From Cryobacterium algoricola (lineage in GTDB: Bacteria > Actinomycetota > Actinomycetes > Actinomycetales > Microbacteriaceae), in assembly GCF_004402485.1 (NCBI RefSeq), contig NZ_SOFG01000018.1, forward strand, positions 62,001 to 126,000: a DNA stretch of 64,000 bases. The letters run 5' to 3'. The position numbers were made by a program, and so were the translations under genes. The notes below the pieces were generated by a model, which saw only the letters and a program-made list of their open reading frames with translations, was not told where the DNA came from and ran no database searches. Of this stretch, positions 53,401-59,884 are shown piece by piece (position 1 is the stretch's first letter; the number at the start of each line of letters is the position of its first letter).

Positions 53401-54277
53401 CCTCACCCTGAACTACGTCGCGGGCGGCCACGGCATGCCCGATGCCGACAGCGGAGCCGTCGAGAGTGTCGACGCCGAGGTGTCCAAGGTCGTCGACCTC
53501 GTGATGGACCACGCCGTCAAGCGCCCGCGCGAGTCTCTCATGGTGATCACCGCGAGCGCCCGCCACGCCGTGCGCGTGCATCAGGCCGTGCTGTCCGCGT
53601 TCTCGAAGCGCACCGACCTGGCCGACTTCATCCTCAAGGACCGGGCCGAACCGTTCACCGTGCTCACCCTCGAGCAGGCCGTCGCGCAGAGCCGCGACCG
53701 GGTGATCTTCTCGATCGGCTACGGACGCACCCCGCACGGGCGCCTGCTGACCAACTTCGGCTCGCTCGGCGAACCCGGCGGCGACCGCCTGCTCGCGATC
53801 GGCATGACCCGCGCCCGCCGCGCCATGGACATCGTCTCCTGCTTCCGCCCCGCCGACATCGACGAGGACCGCCAGCGCCACGGCATCCTCGCCCTCGCCC
53901 AGGTGCTCACCGAGACCGAGGCCAGGCATAACGAGGCCCAGGTTCCCGATGCCACCGAGCCGATGCTCGTCGACCTCGCCCAGCGCCTCGAACGCCTCGG
54001 TCTCACCGTGACGCTCGGCCACCGCGGCAAGCTCGCCCTCGCCGGTTCGCACGCCGGTCGCGCCGTCGTCGTTGAAACGGATGCCGTCGTCGACCGGGCG
54101 AGTCTGCGCGAGTCCCTGAGGCTCCGGCCCGAGGTGCTGCGACGACTCGGCTGGCACTACCTGCGGGTGCACTCCTTTGAACTCTTCAGCAACCCGGACG
54201 CCGTCGCCACCCGCGTCGCCGGCCTCGTCGGCGTCACGGGCACGACCCCGCCGGCTGCGCAGCACCCGCTCGCGTGA
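50489..54277 (+). CDS. Large SF1 helicase-like protein with DUF4011-like N-terminus, ATPase motifs degenerate
   Basis: The 1262 residues have a DUF4011-type N-terminus ('RWRSELAEIGGRSPLLHF'), an SF1 (UvrD/Upf1-like) core split by a long helical insertion, and a small C-terminal domain. SF1 landmarks are recognisable: 'KTLPGTGGTQTI' (318-329) at Walker A, 'VLLVDAGATTLAENV' (D847) at motif II, 'QIVAFGDPVTQTP', 'LTLTRSYRAGGEDLTEL' and 'AIGMTRARRAMDIV' at motif VI. The Walker A lysine is replaced by G325 and the motif II glutamate by A848, so ATP hydrolysis is unlikely. The C-terminus ('LGWHYLRVHSFELFSNPD') resembles the nuclease-like domain seen at the end of related helicases. The role is unknown. 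Confidence 0.75.
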   Translation: MWRLDRKQDDDDILSENPDAPSGEPRNAVSPQTVSLGDPSVVAGNIAEPVWNRWRSELAEIGGRSPLLHFADEPRTRIELSQAHPGGLPQFIIGKSTLLSNLIRDELALRNARLAAGEITQKGIELRSMRGIESVHLGIGLAEWRFGDVDFLGPVLLRPLAIRRYGRDFELKLKGQPFLNPELGRALHEQFQITLDADAFVALAVTNGAFKPQPVIDRLRGLTSHLPWFNVTPRLVASSFADVGRAMKADAAHLEHPLLDAIAGNPSARQAIEGAYNPVVPIGQDSRPPATDVLLLDADPEQENVVAQIAAGNSLVVKTLPGTGGTQTIVNAIGSLISQHKRVLVVSARRSSLDGINQRLTQVGLPGVAVTPRLLRRDLIASITRNEKAVQPMVGDVDDALVRLRKVLLDYRGALTRRDPALGVSVLDALGELARLAQLSSPPSTTARLERHALERLAQNRATAAQTLIKAAALGQFRYGPGDSPWYGASFAVPAEASAAHQLAKRVNQVELPRLLERAAGLVGQTRLRPFETIAELGVYLRLLLDIRDTLDKFQPAVFDRSLTELISATSARRDSPDMTGTSRRRLRRLAEEYLRPGVHVTDLNDSLRRIQQQRTLWQRYVVAGVMPEVPVGISDVHVAYQRVSEDLAALDIPLRNTGTNRQLAMRPVKELIYTISGLAAESEVLANLHERTALLATLREHNLDPLMTDLAKRHVSEENVANELELAWWQSVLESMLGADKALLNANTQVLDRLEADFRLVDEAHASTTGQRLGWLLAETWKIGIVDWPEEADRLRRLLRADRATPSRLNKAAPHLGRVLAPVWLASPYEVSKLDDQHFDAVLLVDAGATTLAENVGAIRRGKQIVAFGDPVTQTPSPFETGITDAGGGTNANARVSRVSLADRAERETNVDALHADSALARLGELLPTLTLTRSYRAGGEDLTELVNHRFYGGRIDSLPWAGSYLGHGSLTLNYVAGGHGMPDADSGAVESVDAEVSKVVDLVMDHAVKRPRESLMVITASARHAVRVHQAVLSAFSKRTDLADFILKDRAEPFTVLTLEQAVAQSRDRVIFSIGYGRTPHGRLLTNFGSLGEPGGDRLLAIGMTRARRAMDIVSCFRPADIDEDRQRHGILALAQVLTETEARHNEAQVPDATEPMLVDLAQRLERLGLTVTLGHRGKLALAGSHAGRAVVVETDAVVDRASLRESLRLRPEVLRRLGWHYLRVHSFELFSNPDAVATRVAGLVGVTGTTPPAAQHPLA

Positions 54278-54284
54278 GTGTGTC

Positions 54285-54566
54285 GTGAGAGACACGGACG
54301 ACTGGCTCGAGACTCCGCAGAGCGCCGCGGACCGGTCCCACGGACTCGACCCTGCAGATCCCGAGGCCGCGCCGCGCCAGTCGGTCGTGAAGGCCCGCGG
54401 CGGAGCCCGCCGGGCGCGCCTGACGCCTGCGCCGGACACCGATCCGAATCCGCATCCGCCGGTCCTGCGCGAAGAGGGCGGCGTCGCACCGCACGTTGCC
54501 GGAACCGAGCCGTCACGGAGCGCGAACGAGGCCCAGCTGCGTCAGGACCGCCCGCCGCACTGGTGA
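54285..54566 (+). CDS. Small conserved hypothetical protein
   Basis: The 93 residues start at a GTG eight bases after the helicase-like stop: 'MRDTDDWLETPQSAADRSHG' ... 'LRQDRPPHW'. It is polar, Pro/Arg-rich and probably disordered, with no membrane segment. A C-terminal '(D/K)PPHW'-type ending next to an mscL gene is, to my memory, a recurring small protein in related actinobacteria. The function is unknown. The spacing suggests co-transcription with the helicase-like gene. It converges with mscL. Confidence 0.6.
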   Translation: MRDTDDWLETPQSAADRSHGLDPADPEAAPRQSVVKARGGARRARLTPAPDTDPNPHPPVLREEGGVAPHVAGTEPSRSANEAQLRQDRPPHW

Positions 54567-54618
54567 CCCGCGCCCGGCATCCGCCGTCGCGTGCGTGCGT
54601 GCCGGCACGGCCGGAGAG

Positions 54619-55053
54619 CTACCTCGGGGACTGACCGGAGCCGGGCTTGGCGGCGTCCGCGGCGAGGAGGTCACGGATCTGGGTGAGCAGGTCGAGCTCG
54701 GTCGCGGGAATGGTGGCGTCCTTCGGCGGCAGACCGGCCGCACGGCGGCGCTCCTGCGCCTCCTTGAGTTTGTTGAGCGGCATCACGAACACGAAGTACA
54801 CGACGGCGGCGACGAGGAGGAAATTGATGATCGCCGCGAGCACGAGGCCGAAGGACAGTTTCGCATCCCCCGGCAGGGTGACGACCATGGAATTGGCGAG
54901 GCTGTCGGACTTGAAGATCGCCGCGATCAGCGGGTTGAAGATGCCGGTGACGATGGCGTTGACGACGGCCGTGAACGCCGCGCCGATGACGACCGCGACC
55001 GCGAGTTCGATCACGTTGCCGCGCATGATGAATTCCTTGAAGCCCTGGATCAT
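54619..55053 (-). CDS. mscL: Large-conductance mechanosensitive channel MscL
   Basis: The 144-residue MscL starts with the amphipathic N-terminus 'MIQGFKEFIMRGNVIELAVA', followed by pore helix 1 ('VVIGAAFTAVVNAIVTGIFNPLI'-like), a periplasmic loop, helix 2 ('FGLVLAAIINFLLVAAVVYF') and a charged cytoplasmic helix. It opens on hypo-osmotic membrane tension. It is the second minus-strand gene after fmdB, with ten bases between. Confidence 0.95.
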   Translation of the reverse strand: MIQGFKEFIMRGNVIELAVAVVIGAAFTAVVNAIVTGIFNPLIAAIFKSDSLANSMVVTLPGDAKLSFGLVLAAIINFLLVAAVVYFVFVMPLNKLKEAQERRRAAGLPPKDATIPATELDLLTQIRDLLAADAAKPGSGQSPR

Positions 55054-55063
55054 GGGGATTCTC

Positions 55064-55477
55064 CTAAGATTTCGCGGGCGATGCCGCGCTCGTGGTTGAC
55101 GGGGTGCTTGATGACGAAGGTGAGGATGACGACGACGAGCCGGCGGATGCCCCGCCCGACTTCTCGGAGGACCCGGACGGCTTCTTCTCCGCCTTCTCGG
55201 CCTTCTTGGGCTTGTCCGAACCCGTGTCGCCGTGTGAGGCGGTGTCCGCGTGCGACTTCGCGTGCTTCTTCGGGTGTGCCTGCAGGGCCGCCTTCGCGTC
55301 CGAGCGGGAGTCGTTCTGGTAGAAGCCCGATCCGGTGAAGCTCACGCCGATTGAGGAGAACACCTTGCGCAGCTTGCCGCCGCACTTCGGGCAGACGGTC
55401 AGCGTGTCGTCGGTGAAGGCTTGCTGGATGTCGAACGCGGTGTCGCACTCGGTGCAACGGTAGGAATAGGTAGGCAC
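55064..55477 (-). CDS. FmdB-family zinc-ribbon protein
   Basis: The 137 residues have an N-terminal zinc ribbon: C8-x2-C11 in 'YSYRCTECDTAFD' and a second CxxC in 'VCPKCGGKLRKVFSSIGVSF', the FmdB pattern. Residues about 60-137 are Lys/Ser/Ala-rich low complexity and probably disordered. The GTG start is supported by GGAG seven bases upstream. FmdB proteins are often called regulators, but their role is not established. It lies between the cyclo-ligase and mscL. Confidence 0.88.
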   Translation of the reverse strand: MPTYSYRCTECDTAFDIQQAFTDDTLTVCPKCGGKLRKVFSSIGVSFTGSGFYQNDSRSDAKAALQAHPKKHAKSHADTASHGDTGSDKPKKAEKAEKKPSGSSEKSGGASAGSSSSSSPSSSSTPSTTSAASPAKS

Positions 55478-55551
55478 TGAAACTCCGGCTGTGGGAACCC
55501 GGCGCGCGCCGGGATCCCCGATTGAAATAGGTGAAATTGAGGGTGGATGGA

Positions 55552-56130
55552 TTAGAAGGTGATGATGCGCGTGGGCGTGACCAGGCCGTCGACGGGCTGG
55601 TCGTGCACTTCACGCGGAACGGAGTCGACGTACTCGTTGTCGAAGACTACGGCGTAGACCGGGGGGCATTTCTCCATCGACCCGAGCGTCTTGTCGTAGT
55701 AGCCGCGACCCCAGCCCATGCGCAGCCCGGTCGCGTCGACGGCGGCGGCGGGGACGATGATCAGGTCGACGTCGTTGATCGCGATCGGCCCGAGCAGACT
55801 GCCCGCGGGCTCCGGCATCCCGGAGACTCCGGGGAACTCCGTCTGGTCCTCGCCGACGGTCCAGTCGAGCAGGCCGTCGTCACGGGAGACCGGGAAGAGC
55901 ACCCGGATGCCCTGGGCCTCGGCCCAGTTCACGAACGGCCGGGTATTGGGTTCGTTCCTGGCCGAGAGGTAGCACGAGATGGAGCGCGCACTGAGGTCGA
56001 GCACGATGCTCTGCAGGTTCGCGGTGAAGCCCGCGGTGGCGGCATCCGTCTCGACAGAAGTCATGTTCTGCCGACGCTCACGCAGTTCGGCGCGGAGCGC
56101 CCGCTTTCGGTGAACGATCTCGGAGTCCAT
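55552..56130 (-). CDS. 5-formyltetrahydrofolate cyclo-ligase
   Basis: The 192-residue enzyme converts 5-formyl-THF to 5,10-methenyl-THF using ATP. Family motifs are 'RKRALRAELRERRQ', 'RVLFPVSRDDGLLDW', 'LIIVPAAAVDATGLRMGWGR' with 'GRGYYDKTL', and 'DQPVDGLVTPTRII'. I chose ATG 56130 because TAGGAT (minus strand) ends seven bases before it. It is divergent from galU with only 34 bases between the starts. Confidence 0.93.
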   Translation of the reverse strand: MDSEIVHRKRALRAELRERRQNMTSVETDAATAGFTANLQSIVLDLSARSISCYLSARNEPNTRPFVNWAEAQGIRVLFPVSRDDGLLDWTVGEDQTEFPGVSGMPEPAGSLLGPIAINDVDLIIVPAAAVDATGLRMGWGRGYYDKTLGSMEKCPPVYAVVFDNEYVDSVPREVHDQPVDGLVTPTRIITF

Positions 56131-56137
56131 ATAAGTC

Positions 56138-56143
56138 ATCCTA
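56138..56143 (-). promoter_or_regulatory. -10 element TAGGAT, leaderless promoter of the cyclo-ligase gene
   Basis: Read on the minus strand, TAGGAT is followed by seven bases and the ATG at 56130. Its -35 would lie over the galU promoter or start region. Confidence 0.5.
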
Positions 56144-56151
56144 GATGCCGA

Positions 56152-56157
56152 TAACGT
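56152..56157 (+). promoter_or_regulatory. -10 element TAACGT, leaderless promoter of galU
   Basis: TAACGT is followed by seven bases and ATG 56165. It faces away from the cyclo-ligase -10 only eight bases to the left, so the two polymerases would compete. Confidence 0.5.
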
Positions 56158-56164
56158 AGGGGCC

Positions 56165-57058
56165 ATGGGTACTCGCATCACGAAAGCCGTCATTCCCGTC
56201 GCTGGTCTGGGAACTCGCTTCCTTCCGGCCACGAAAGCAATGCCGAAGGAAATGCTCCCCGTCGTCGACAAACCGGCGATCCAGTACGTCGTCGAAGAGG
56301 CCGTCGCCGCCGGGCTAAACGACGTTCTGATGATCACCGGGCGCAACAAGAACGCACTGGAGAACCACTTCGACCGGATGACCGAGCTCGAGGACGTGCT
56401 GATCCAGAAGGGCGACAAGGACCGCCTCGCCAAGGTGCAGTTCGCGACCGACCTCGCCGACATCCACTACGTGCGCCAGGGGGACCCGCTCGGCCTCGGC
56501 CACGCCGTGCTCCGCGCGAAGATGCACGTCGGCAACGAGGCCTTCGCCGTGCTCCTCGGCGACGACATCATCGACGCCCGCGACCCGCTGCTCGAGAAGA
56601 TGCTCACCGAGCAGGTCGAGCGCAACACGAGCGTCATCGCGCTCATGGAGGTGGAGCCCTCGCAGATCCACCTCTACGGCTGCGCCGCCGTCGAACCGAC
56701 CGATGACCCCGACGTTGTGCGCATCACCGGCCTGGTCGAGAAGCCCGCAGAAGCGGATGCCCCGTCGAACCTCGCCATCATCGGCCGGTATGTGCTGCGT
56801 CCCTCGGTCTTCGGCGTGCTCGAGCACACCGAGCCGGGCAAGGGCAACGAGATCCAGCTGACCGACGCCCTGCAGGAAATGGCCGCGAACCCCGAGAGCA
56901 CGGGCGGCGTCTACGGCGTCATCTTCCGCGGCCGCCGTTATGACACCGGCGACCGGCTCGACTACATCAAGGCCATCGTGCAGCTCGCCGTCGACCGGGA
57001 CGATCTCGGTCCGGACCTGCGTCCGTGGCTCAAGGGATTCGCCGCCACCCTCAGCTGA
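56165..57058 (+). CDS. galU: UTP--glucose-1-phosphate uridylyltransferase
   Basis: The 297-residue GalU makes UDP-glucose for wall polysaccharides and trehalose. The nucleotide loop 'VIPVAGLGTRFLPATKAMPK' is at the N-terminus, followed by 'KPAIQYVVEEAVAAG', 'GLGHAVLRAK', the Mg-binding aspartates in 'LLGDDIIDA' and 'EIQLTDALQ'. Length and motif order are normal. A GNAT gene follows in the same direction after 54 bases with its own TACAGT -10-like sequence. Confidence 0.96.
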   Translation: MGTRITKAVIPVAGLGTRFLPATKAMPKEMLPVVDKPAIQYVVEEAVAAGLNDVLMITGRNKNALENHFDRMTELEDVLIQKGDKDRLAKVQFATDLADIHYVRQGDPLGLGHAVLRAKMHVGNEAFAVLLGDDIIDARDPLLEKMLTEQVERNTSVIALMEVEPSQIHLYGCAAVEPTDDPDVVRITGLVEKPAEADAPSNLAIIGRYVLRPSVFGVLEHTEPGKGNEIQLTDALQEMAANPESTGGVYGVIFRGRRYDTGDRLDYIKAIVQLAVDRDDLGPDLRPWLKGFAATLS

Positions 57059-57112
57059 TCCGGGTGACTACAGTGGGGGAACACCAGTTGAATCCGAGTA
57101 GACAGGCAGGCT

Positions 57113-57772
57113 GTGGCGATCGCGATTCCGACGCTTTTCGACGGTGATGTGACGTTGCGTCCCATCCGGCTGCGCGATGACAAGAACCTCGAGCGGTCCC
57201 TGATGGAGAACCGCGGCTGGTTGCGCGCCTGGGAGGCGACCAGCCCGTACGCGCCGATGTCGTTCGACACCCGGGCGAGCATCCGCAGCCTGCTCGCGCA
57301 CTCGCGCACGGGGAACGGCCTGCCGTTCGTGATCGAATTCCAGGGCCAGCTGGCCGGACAGCTCAACGTCTCGTCGATCAGCTGGGGTTCGCTGTCGAGC
57401 GCGACGATCGGGTACTGGGTCGCCGAGGAGTTCGCCGGTCGTTCGATCACCCCGATCGCCGTTGCCCTCGCGACCGACTACTGTTTCGGGCAGCTCGGGC
57501 TGCACCGGATGGAGATCTGCATCCGGCCGGAGAACGGTCCCTCCCTCCGGGTCGTCGAGAAGCTCGGCTTCCGCTACGAGGGTCTGCGCCGTCGCTACAT
57601 CCACATCAACGGCGACTGGCGTGACCACTTCTGCTTCGCCCTCGTGGCCGAGGAAGTGCGCCAGGGCGTGCTGCGCCGCTGGCGTGACGGGGCGGCTCCC
57701 GTCGACGCCGCGGCGGTGACCCCGGCCGACCGGGCCGCGGCCGCGCATCCGCTCGGGGTTGCCGAGTACTGA
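57113..57772 (+). CDS. GNAT acetyltransferase, RimJ/RimL type
   Basis: The 219-residue protein matches RimJ/RimL N-acetyltransferases: 'VTLRPIRLRDDKNLERSLME' N-terminus, 'GYWVAEEFAGRSITPIAVAL' (acetyl-CoA motif A region), 'RMEICIRPENGPSLRVVEKL' and 'RYEGLRRRYIHINGDWRDHF'. Such enzymes acetylate protein N-termini or small amines. The GTG start has CAGGCAGG just upstream. The galU-GNAT-large membrane protein order is common in related actinobacteria (from memory). Confidence 0.9.
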   Translation: MAIAIPTLFDGDVTLRPIRLRDDKNLERSLMENRGWLRAWEATSPYAPMSFDTRASIRSLLAHSRTGNGLPFVIEFQGQLAGQLNVSSISWGSLSSATIGYWVAEEFAGRSITPIAVALATDYCFGQLGLHRMEICIRPENGPSLRVVEKLGFRYEGLRRRYIHINGDWRDHFCFALVAEEVRQGVLRRWRDGAAPVDAAAVTPADRAAAAHPLGVAEY

Positions 57773-57780
57773 GCGCCACA

Positions 57781-57826
57781 CGACGACTCGCGCGAAAAGA
57801 ATCGCCGATTCTTCGGCGAGTCGTCG
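57781..57826. terminator. Near-complete palindrome after the RimJ-type gene
   Basis: Outer arms are CGACGACTCGC (57781-57791) and GCGAGTCGTCG (57816-57826). Inner arms are AAGAATCG (57797-57804) and CGATTCTT (57806-57813). It starts eight bases after the stop and probably terminates or insulates the GNAT transcript. Confidence 0.65.
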
Positions 57827-57868
57827 GACACACCCCGTCTAATCAGCGCCGGAACGGCCCCGGACTCA

Positions 57869-57874
57869 TACCGT
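57869..57874 (+). promoter_or_regulatory. -10 element TACCGT, leaderless promoter of the coiled-coil membrane protein gene
   Basis: TACCGT is followed by seven bases and ATG 57882. Confidence 0.45.
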
Positions 57875-57881
57875 AGGGAGC

Positions 57882-58991
57882 ATGAGTAGCGAGGTCTTGG
57901 GTGGGGGAGTCATGGTGGGGGTCGCCGCCGTGCTCTGGGTGGCCTATCTGATGCCGACCTGGACCCGACGACGTCAGTACCTCACCACGGAACGCAATGC
58001 GGTTCGGCTGCAGCAAACCATGCGCATCCTCGCGGAGACGTCCGAGATTCCGCAGGAGGTGCGTCTCGAGGCGAGCGCCCGCACCGTCGTGACGCAGCAG
58101 AAGCTGCTTGCGCAGGCCGAAGAGGACGCCCGCGTCGAAGCGAAGGCCGTGATGGCTGCCGCGACGTCCGCCCGTCGCGCGGTCGCCGCCCGGGCCGCCG
58201 CGGAACGTGCAGCAGCCCTGCGCCTCGCCGCGGAGCAGGCCGCAGCCCAGCGCGCCGCCCAGGCCACCGTCGCCGGGCACGCAGCGGCCAGGAGCCGCCG
58301 CGTGCGCCGCCTTCGTGCCATCGCGACCCTCATGCTCCTCGGCGCCCTCGTGGCGCTCACCCTCGGCCTCGTGACCCTGGTCACCGGCGGCTCGGCCGTC
58401 CTCCTCGCCGTGGGCGCCGCCTCCGGCCTCCTCGCGTTCGGCACCCTCAACCGTCTGGCCCGCACCAGTGCGCACGCCAGGGCCCGGTCCGTCGCCGCGG
58501 GGCCGGCCGTCGCCGAAGCTCGATCCCGGCCGCTCGTCGGGCAGGACTTCGAACCCGTGCAGCTCGAGGAAACCCCCGTTCCCGTGCAGACCTGGACGCC
58601 TCGGCCGCTTCCCCGGCCCCTGCACCTCGCCCCCGGCACGGTCGCCCAGGCCGCCATGGCCTCAGTGGATGCCGCCGCGCAGCTCCGCCGGGCCGCCGCG
58701 GAGGCCGAGGTGGCCCGCCGCGCCGAGCAGCTGCAGGTCGCGGTCACGCCGCTCCGGCACACCGGGACGATCTTCGCGCAGGGCAGCAACGCGGGCGGCA
58801 ACCTGGGCAGCAACGTCGGAAGCAACGCGGGTACGGCGTCGGTCACGAGGACCGGGCCGGTCGCAGTCGGGGGCGCAGGCAAGGCCGCCGCGCCGGTCAG
58901 CCGGTTCGCGTCGATGGGCATCGTCGGCGAGACCGAGCCGGGCATGACCGACCTCGACGCCGTCCTCCGTCGTCGCCGCGCCGCCGGTTAG
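57882..58991 (+). CDS. Ala-rich coiled-coil membrane protein ('large exoprotein'-like)
   Basis: The 369 residues comprise an N-terminal membrane helix ('VMVGVAAVLWVAYLMPTW', ~10-27), an Ala/Arg/Glu-rich probable coiled coil (~60-145), a helical hairpin in the membrane (~148-190) and a low-complexity tail. The last ~30 residues, 'FASMGIVGETEPGMTDLDAV' then Arg-rich, match a conserved C-terminus I associate with Microbacteriaceae proteins labelled large exoprotein. No enzymatic motif is seen. A cell-envelope or division-associated scaffold is conceivable but unproven. Confidence 0.75.
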   Translation: MSSEVLGGGVMVGVAAVLWVAYLMPTWTRRRQYLTTERNAVRLQQTMRILAETSEIPQEVRLEASARTVVTQQKLLAQAEEDARVEAKAVMAAATSARRAVAARAAAERAAALRLAAEQAAAQRAAQATVAGHAAARSRRVRRLRAIATLMLLGALVALTLGLVTLVTGGSAVLLAVGAASGLLAFGTLNRLARTSAHARARSVAAGPAVAEARSRPLVGQDFEPVQLEETPVPVQTWTPRPLPRPLHLAPGTVAQAAMASVDAAAQLRRAAAEAEVARRAEQLQVAVTPLRHTGTIFAQGSNAGGNLGSNVGSNAGTASVTRTGPVAVGGAGKAAAPVSRFASMGIVGETEPGMTDLDAVLRRRRAAG

Positions 58992-59087
58992 ACACTCGCG
59001 GACGCGTCCGGAGTGCGCCGGGATTCCGCCGAGCGCGGGGTGTGCTCAGCACGAGGCCCAACGCGTGATATTCTTCATAAGCGGTTG

Positions 59088-59160
59088 GGGGCTATGGCGC
59101 AGTTGGTAGCGCGTCTCGTTCGCAATGAGAAGGTCAGGAGTTCGAATCTCCTTAGCTCCA
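59088..59160 (+). tRNA. tRNA-Ala (anticodon CGC)
   Basis: The cloverleaf folds completely. The acceptor GGGGCTA pairs with TAGCTCC. The D arm is GCGC...GCGC. The anticodon stem TCTCG/TGAGA carries loop TTCGCAA (anticodon CGC, reading GCG). The T arm is AGGAG-TTCGAAT-CTCCT. The discriminator A is at 59160. The next bases are CCG, so CCA is not encoded and must be added after transcription. Confidence 0.95.
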
Positions 59161-59172
59161 CCGGCAAGACAG

Positions 59173-59200
59173 CAGGACCGTGGCCCAGTGCCGCGGTCCT
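59173..59200 (+). terminator. Hairpin terminator of the tRNA gene
   Basis: AGGACCG (59173-59179) pairs with CGGTCCT (59194-59200), followed by TCTGT, 12 bases after the tRNA. Confidence 0.55.
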
Positions 59201-59251
59201 TCTGTCGTTAACGGGGCTCTGTCGTTAACGGGGCTCTGTCGCTAAGGGGGC
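59201..59251. repeat. Three tandem copies of a 17-base unit downstream of tRNA-Ala
   Basis: TCTGTCGTTAACGGGGC is perfect at 59201-59217 and 59218-59234, and has two changes at 59235-59251. It abuts the tRNA terminator. The rest of the gap to 59317 shows no gene. Confidence 0.85.
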
Positions 59252-59317
59252 CCTCGGCGACAGTCGACGGATGCCGCGGCCCGCGCCGCTCGGTGTGCGG
59301 GCCAGCGGGCGGTTGCG

Positions 59318-59884
59318 CTACTTCCTGGTGAGCGCGTCGGCCGGGAAGGTGGGGATGTCCCCGGGCCACGGACCGAGGATCGTTTCGAGTTCGTCGGCCC
59401 GCACGCTCACGGTCCCGGTCGCCTCATAGTTGGCCCGGGCGATGGCGGGTTCGGAGGACGCGGCCACCCCGAACGTCTCGAGGGCTGCTGCGCAGAGATC
59501 CCAGGAAAGCGGTGTGGCGTTCGCATCAAGCACGGTCACCATCACGCCGCTATTGAGCTTTGTATTGTTGACCGACCACCCGGTTCGGAGCGCCCAGCCC
59601 ACGAACGCGTCTGCGTCGGCGACGGTGTAGCCGGCGGCGAGGCTCACGGTAATGCTTGCCGAAGTACTCACTGTGAACCCGCTCTTCGAGCCGCTGACCA
59701 GCACGCTCGTGTCGGCGATGCCCGGGTAGGTGAGCAGTCGCTCGCCTGTTTCGACCGCGTTCGCGCCGCGAGACGCGCTGCAGCCGGTGAGCACGAGGAC
59801 CCCGGCGAGGATCAGGGCCCCCAACGCGCCCCGGCTCGCCCGAGCGCGACGAGACCGGTGTGGGGGGAGAGTAGTGGCGATCAC
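59318..59884 (-). CDS. Lipoprotein, candidate immunity protein of the adjacent hydrolase
   Basis: The 188 residues start at GTG 59882-59884, overlapping the hydrolase stop as GTGA. A basic N-terminus and hydrophobic helix end in lipobox 'VLVLTGC' (C35), so the protein is lipid-anchored outside the membrane. The mature part ('GYTVADADAFVGWALRTGWS', 'SWDLCAAALETFGVAA') matches no family I know and looks like a compact alpha/beta domain. It is the last gene of the four-gene unit. A lipoprotein directly behind a lipase-like exported effector parallels the TslA-TilA lipase/immunity pair of S. aureus; by that analogy it may protect the producer. Confidence 0.7.
   Translation of the reverse strand: MIATTLPPHRSRRARASRGALGALILAGVLVLTGCSASRGANAVETGERLLTYPGIADTSVLVSGSKSGFTVSTSASITVSLAAGYTVADADAFVGWALRTGWSVNNTKLNSGVMVTVLDANATPLSWDLCAAALETFGVAASSEPAIARANYEATGTVSVRADELETILGPWPGDIPTFPADALTRK

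Noticed and set aside
50552..54439. Open frame of 1295 codons on the minus strand opposite the helicase-like gene
   Set aside because: The same GC-driven shadow effect; the plus frame has recognisable SF1 motifs and a leaderless promoter.
59088..59160. tRNA-Ala as an active attachment site of an integrated element
   Set aside because: No integrase, excisionase, phage gene or repeated tRNA 3' end is visible in the window.
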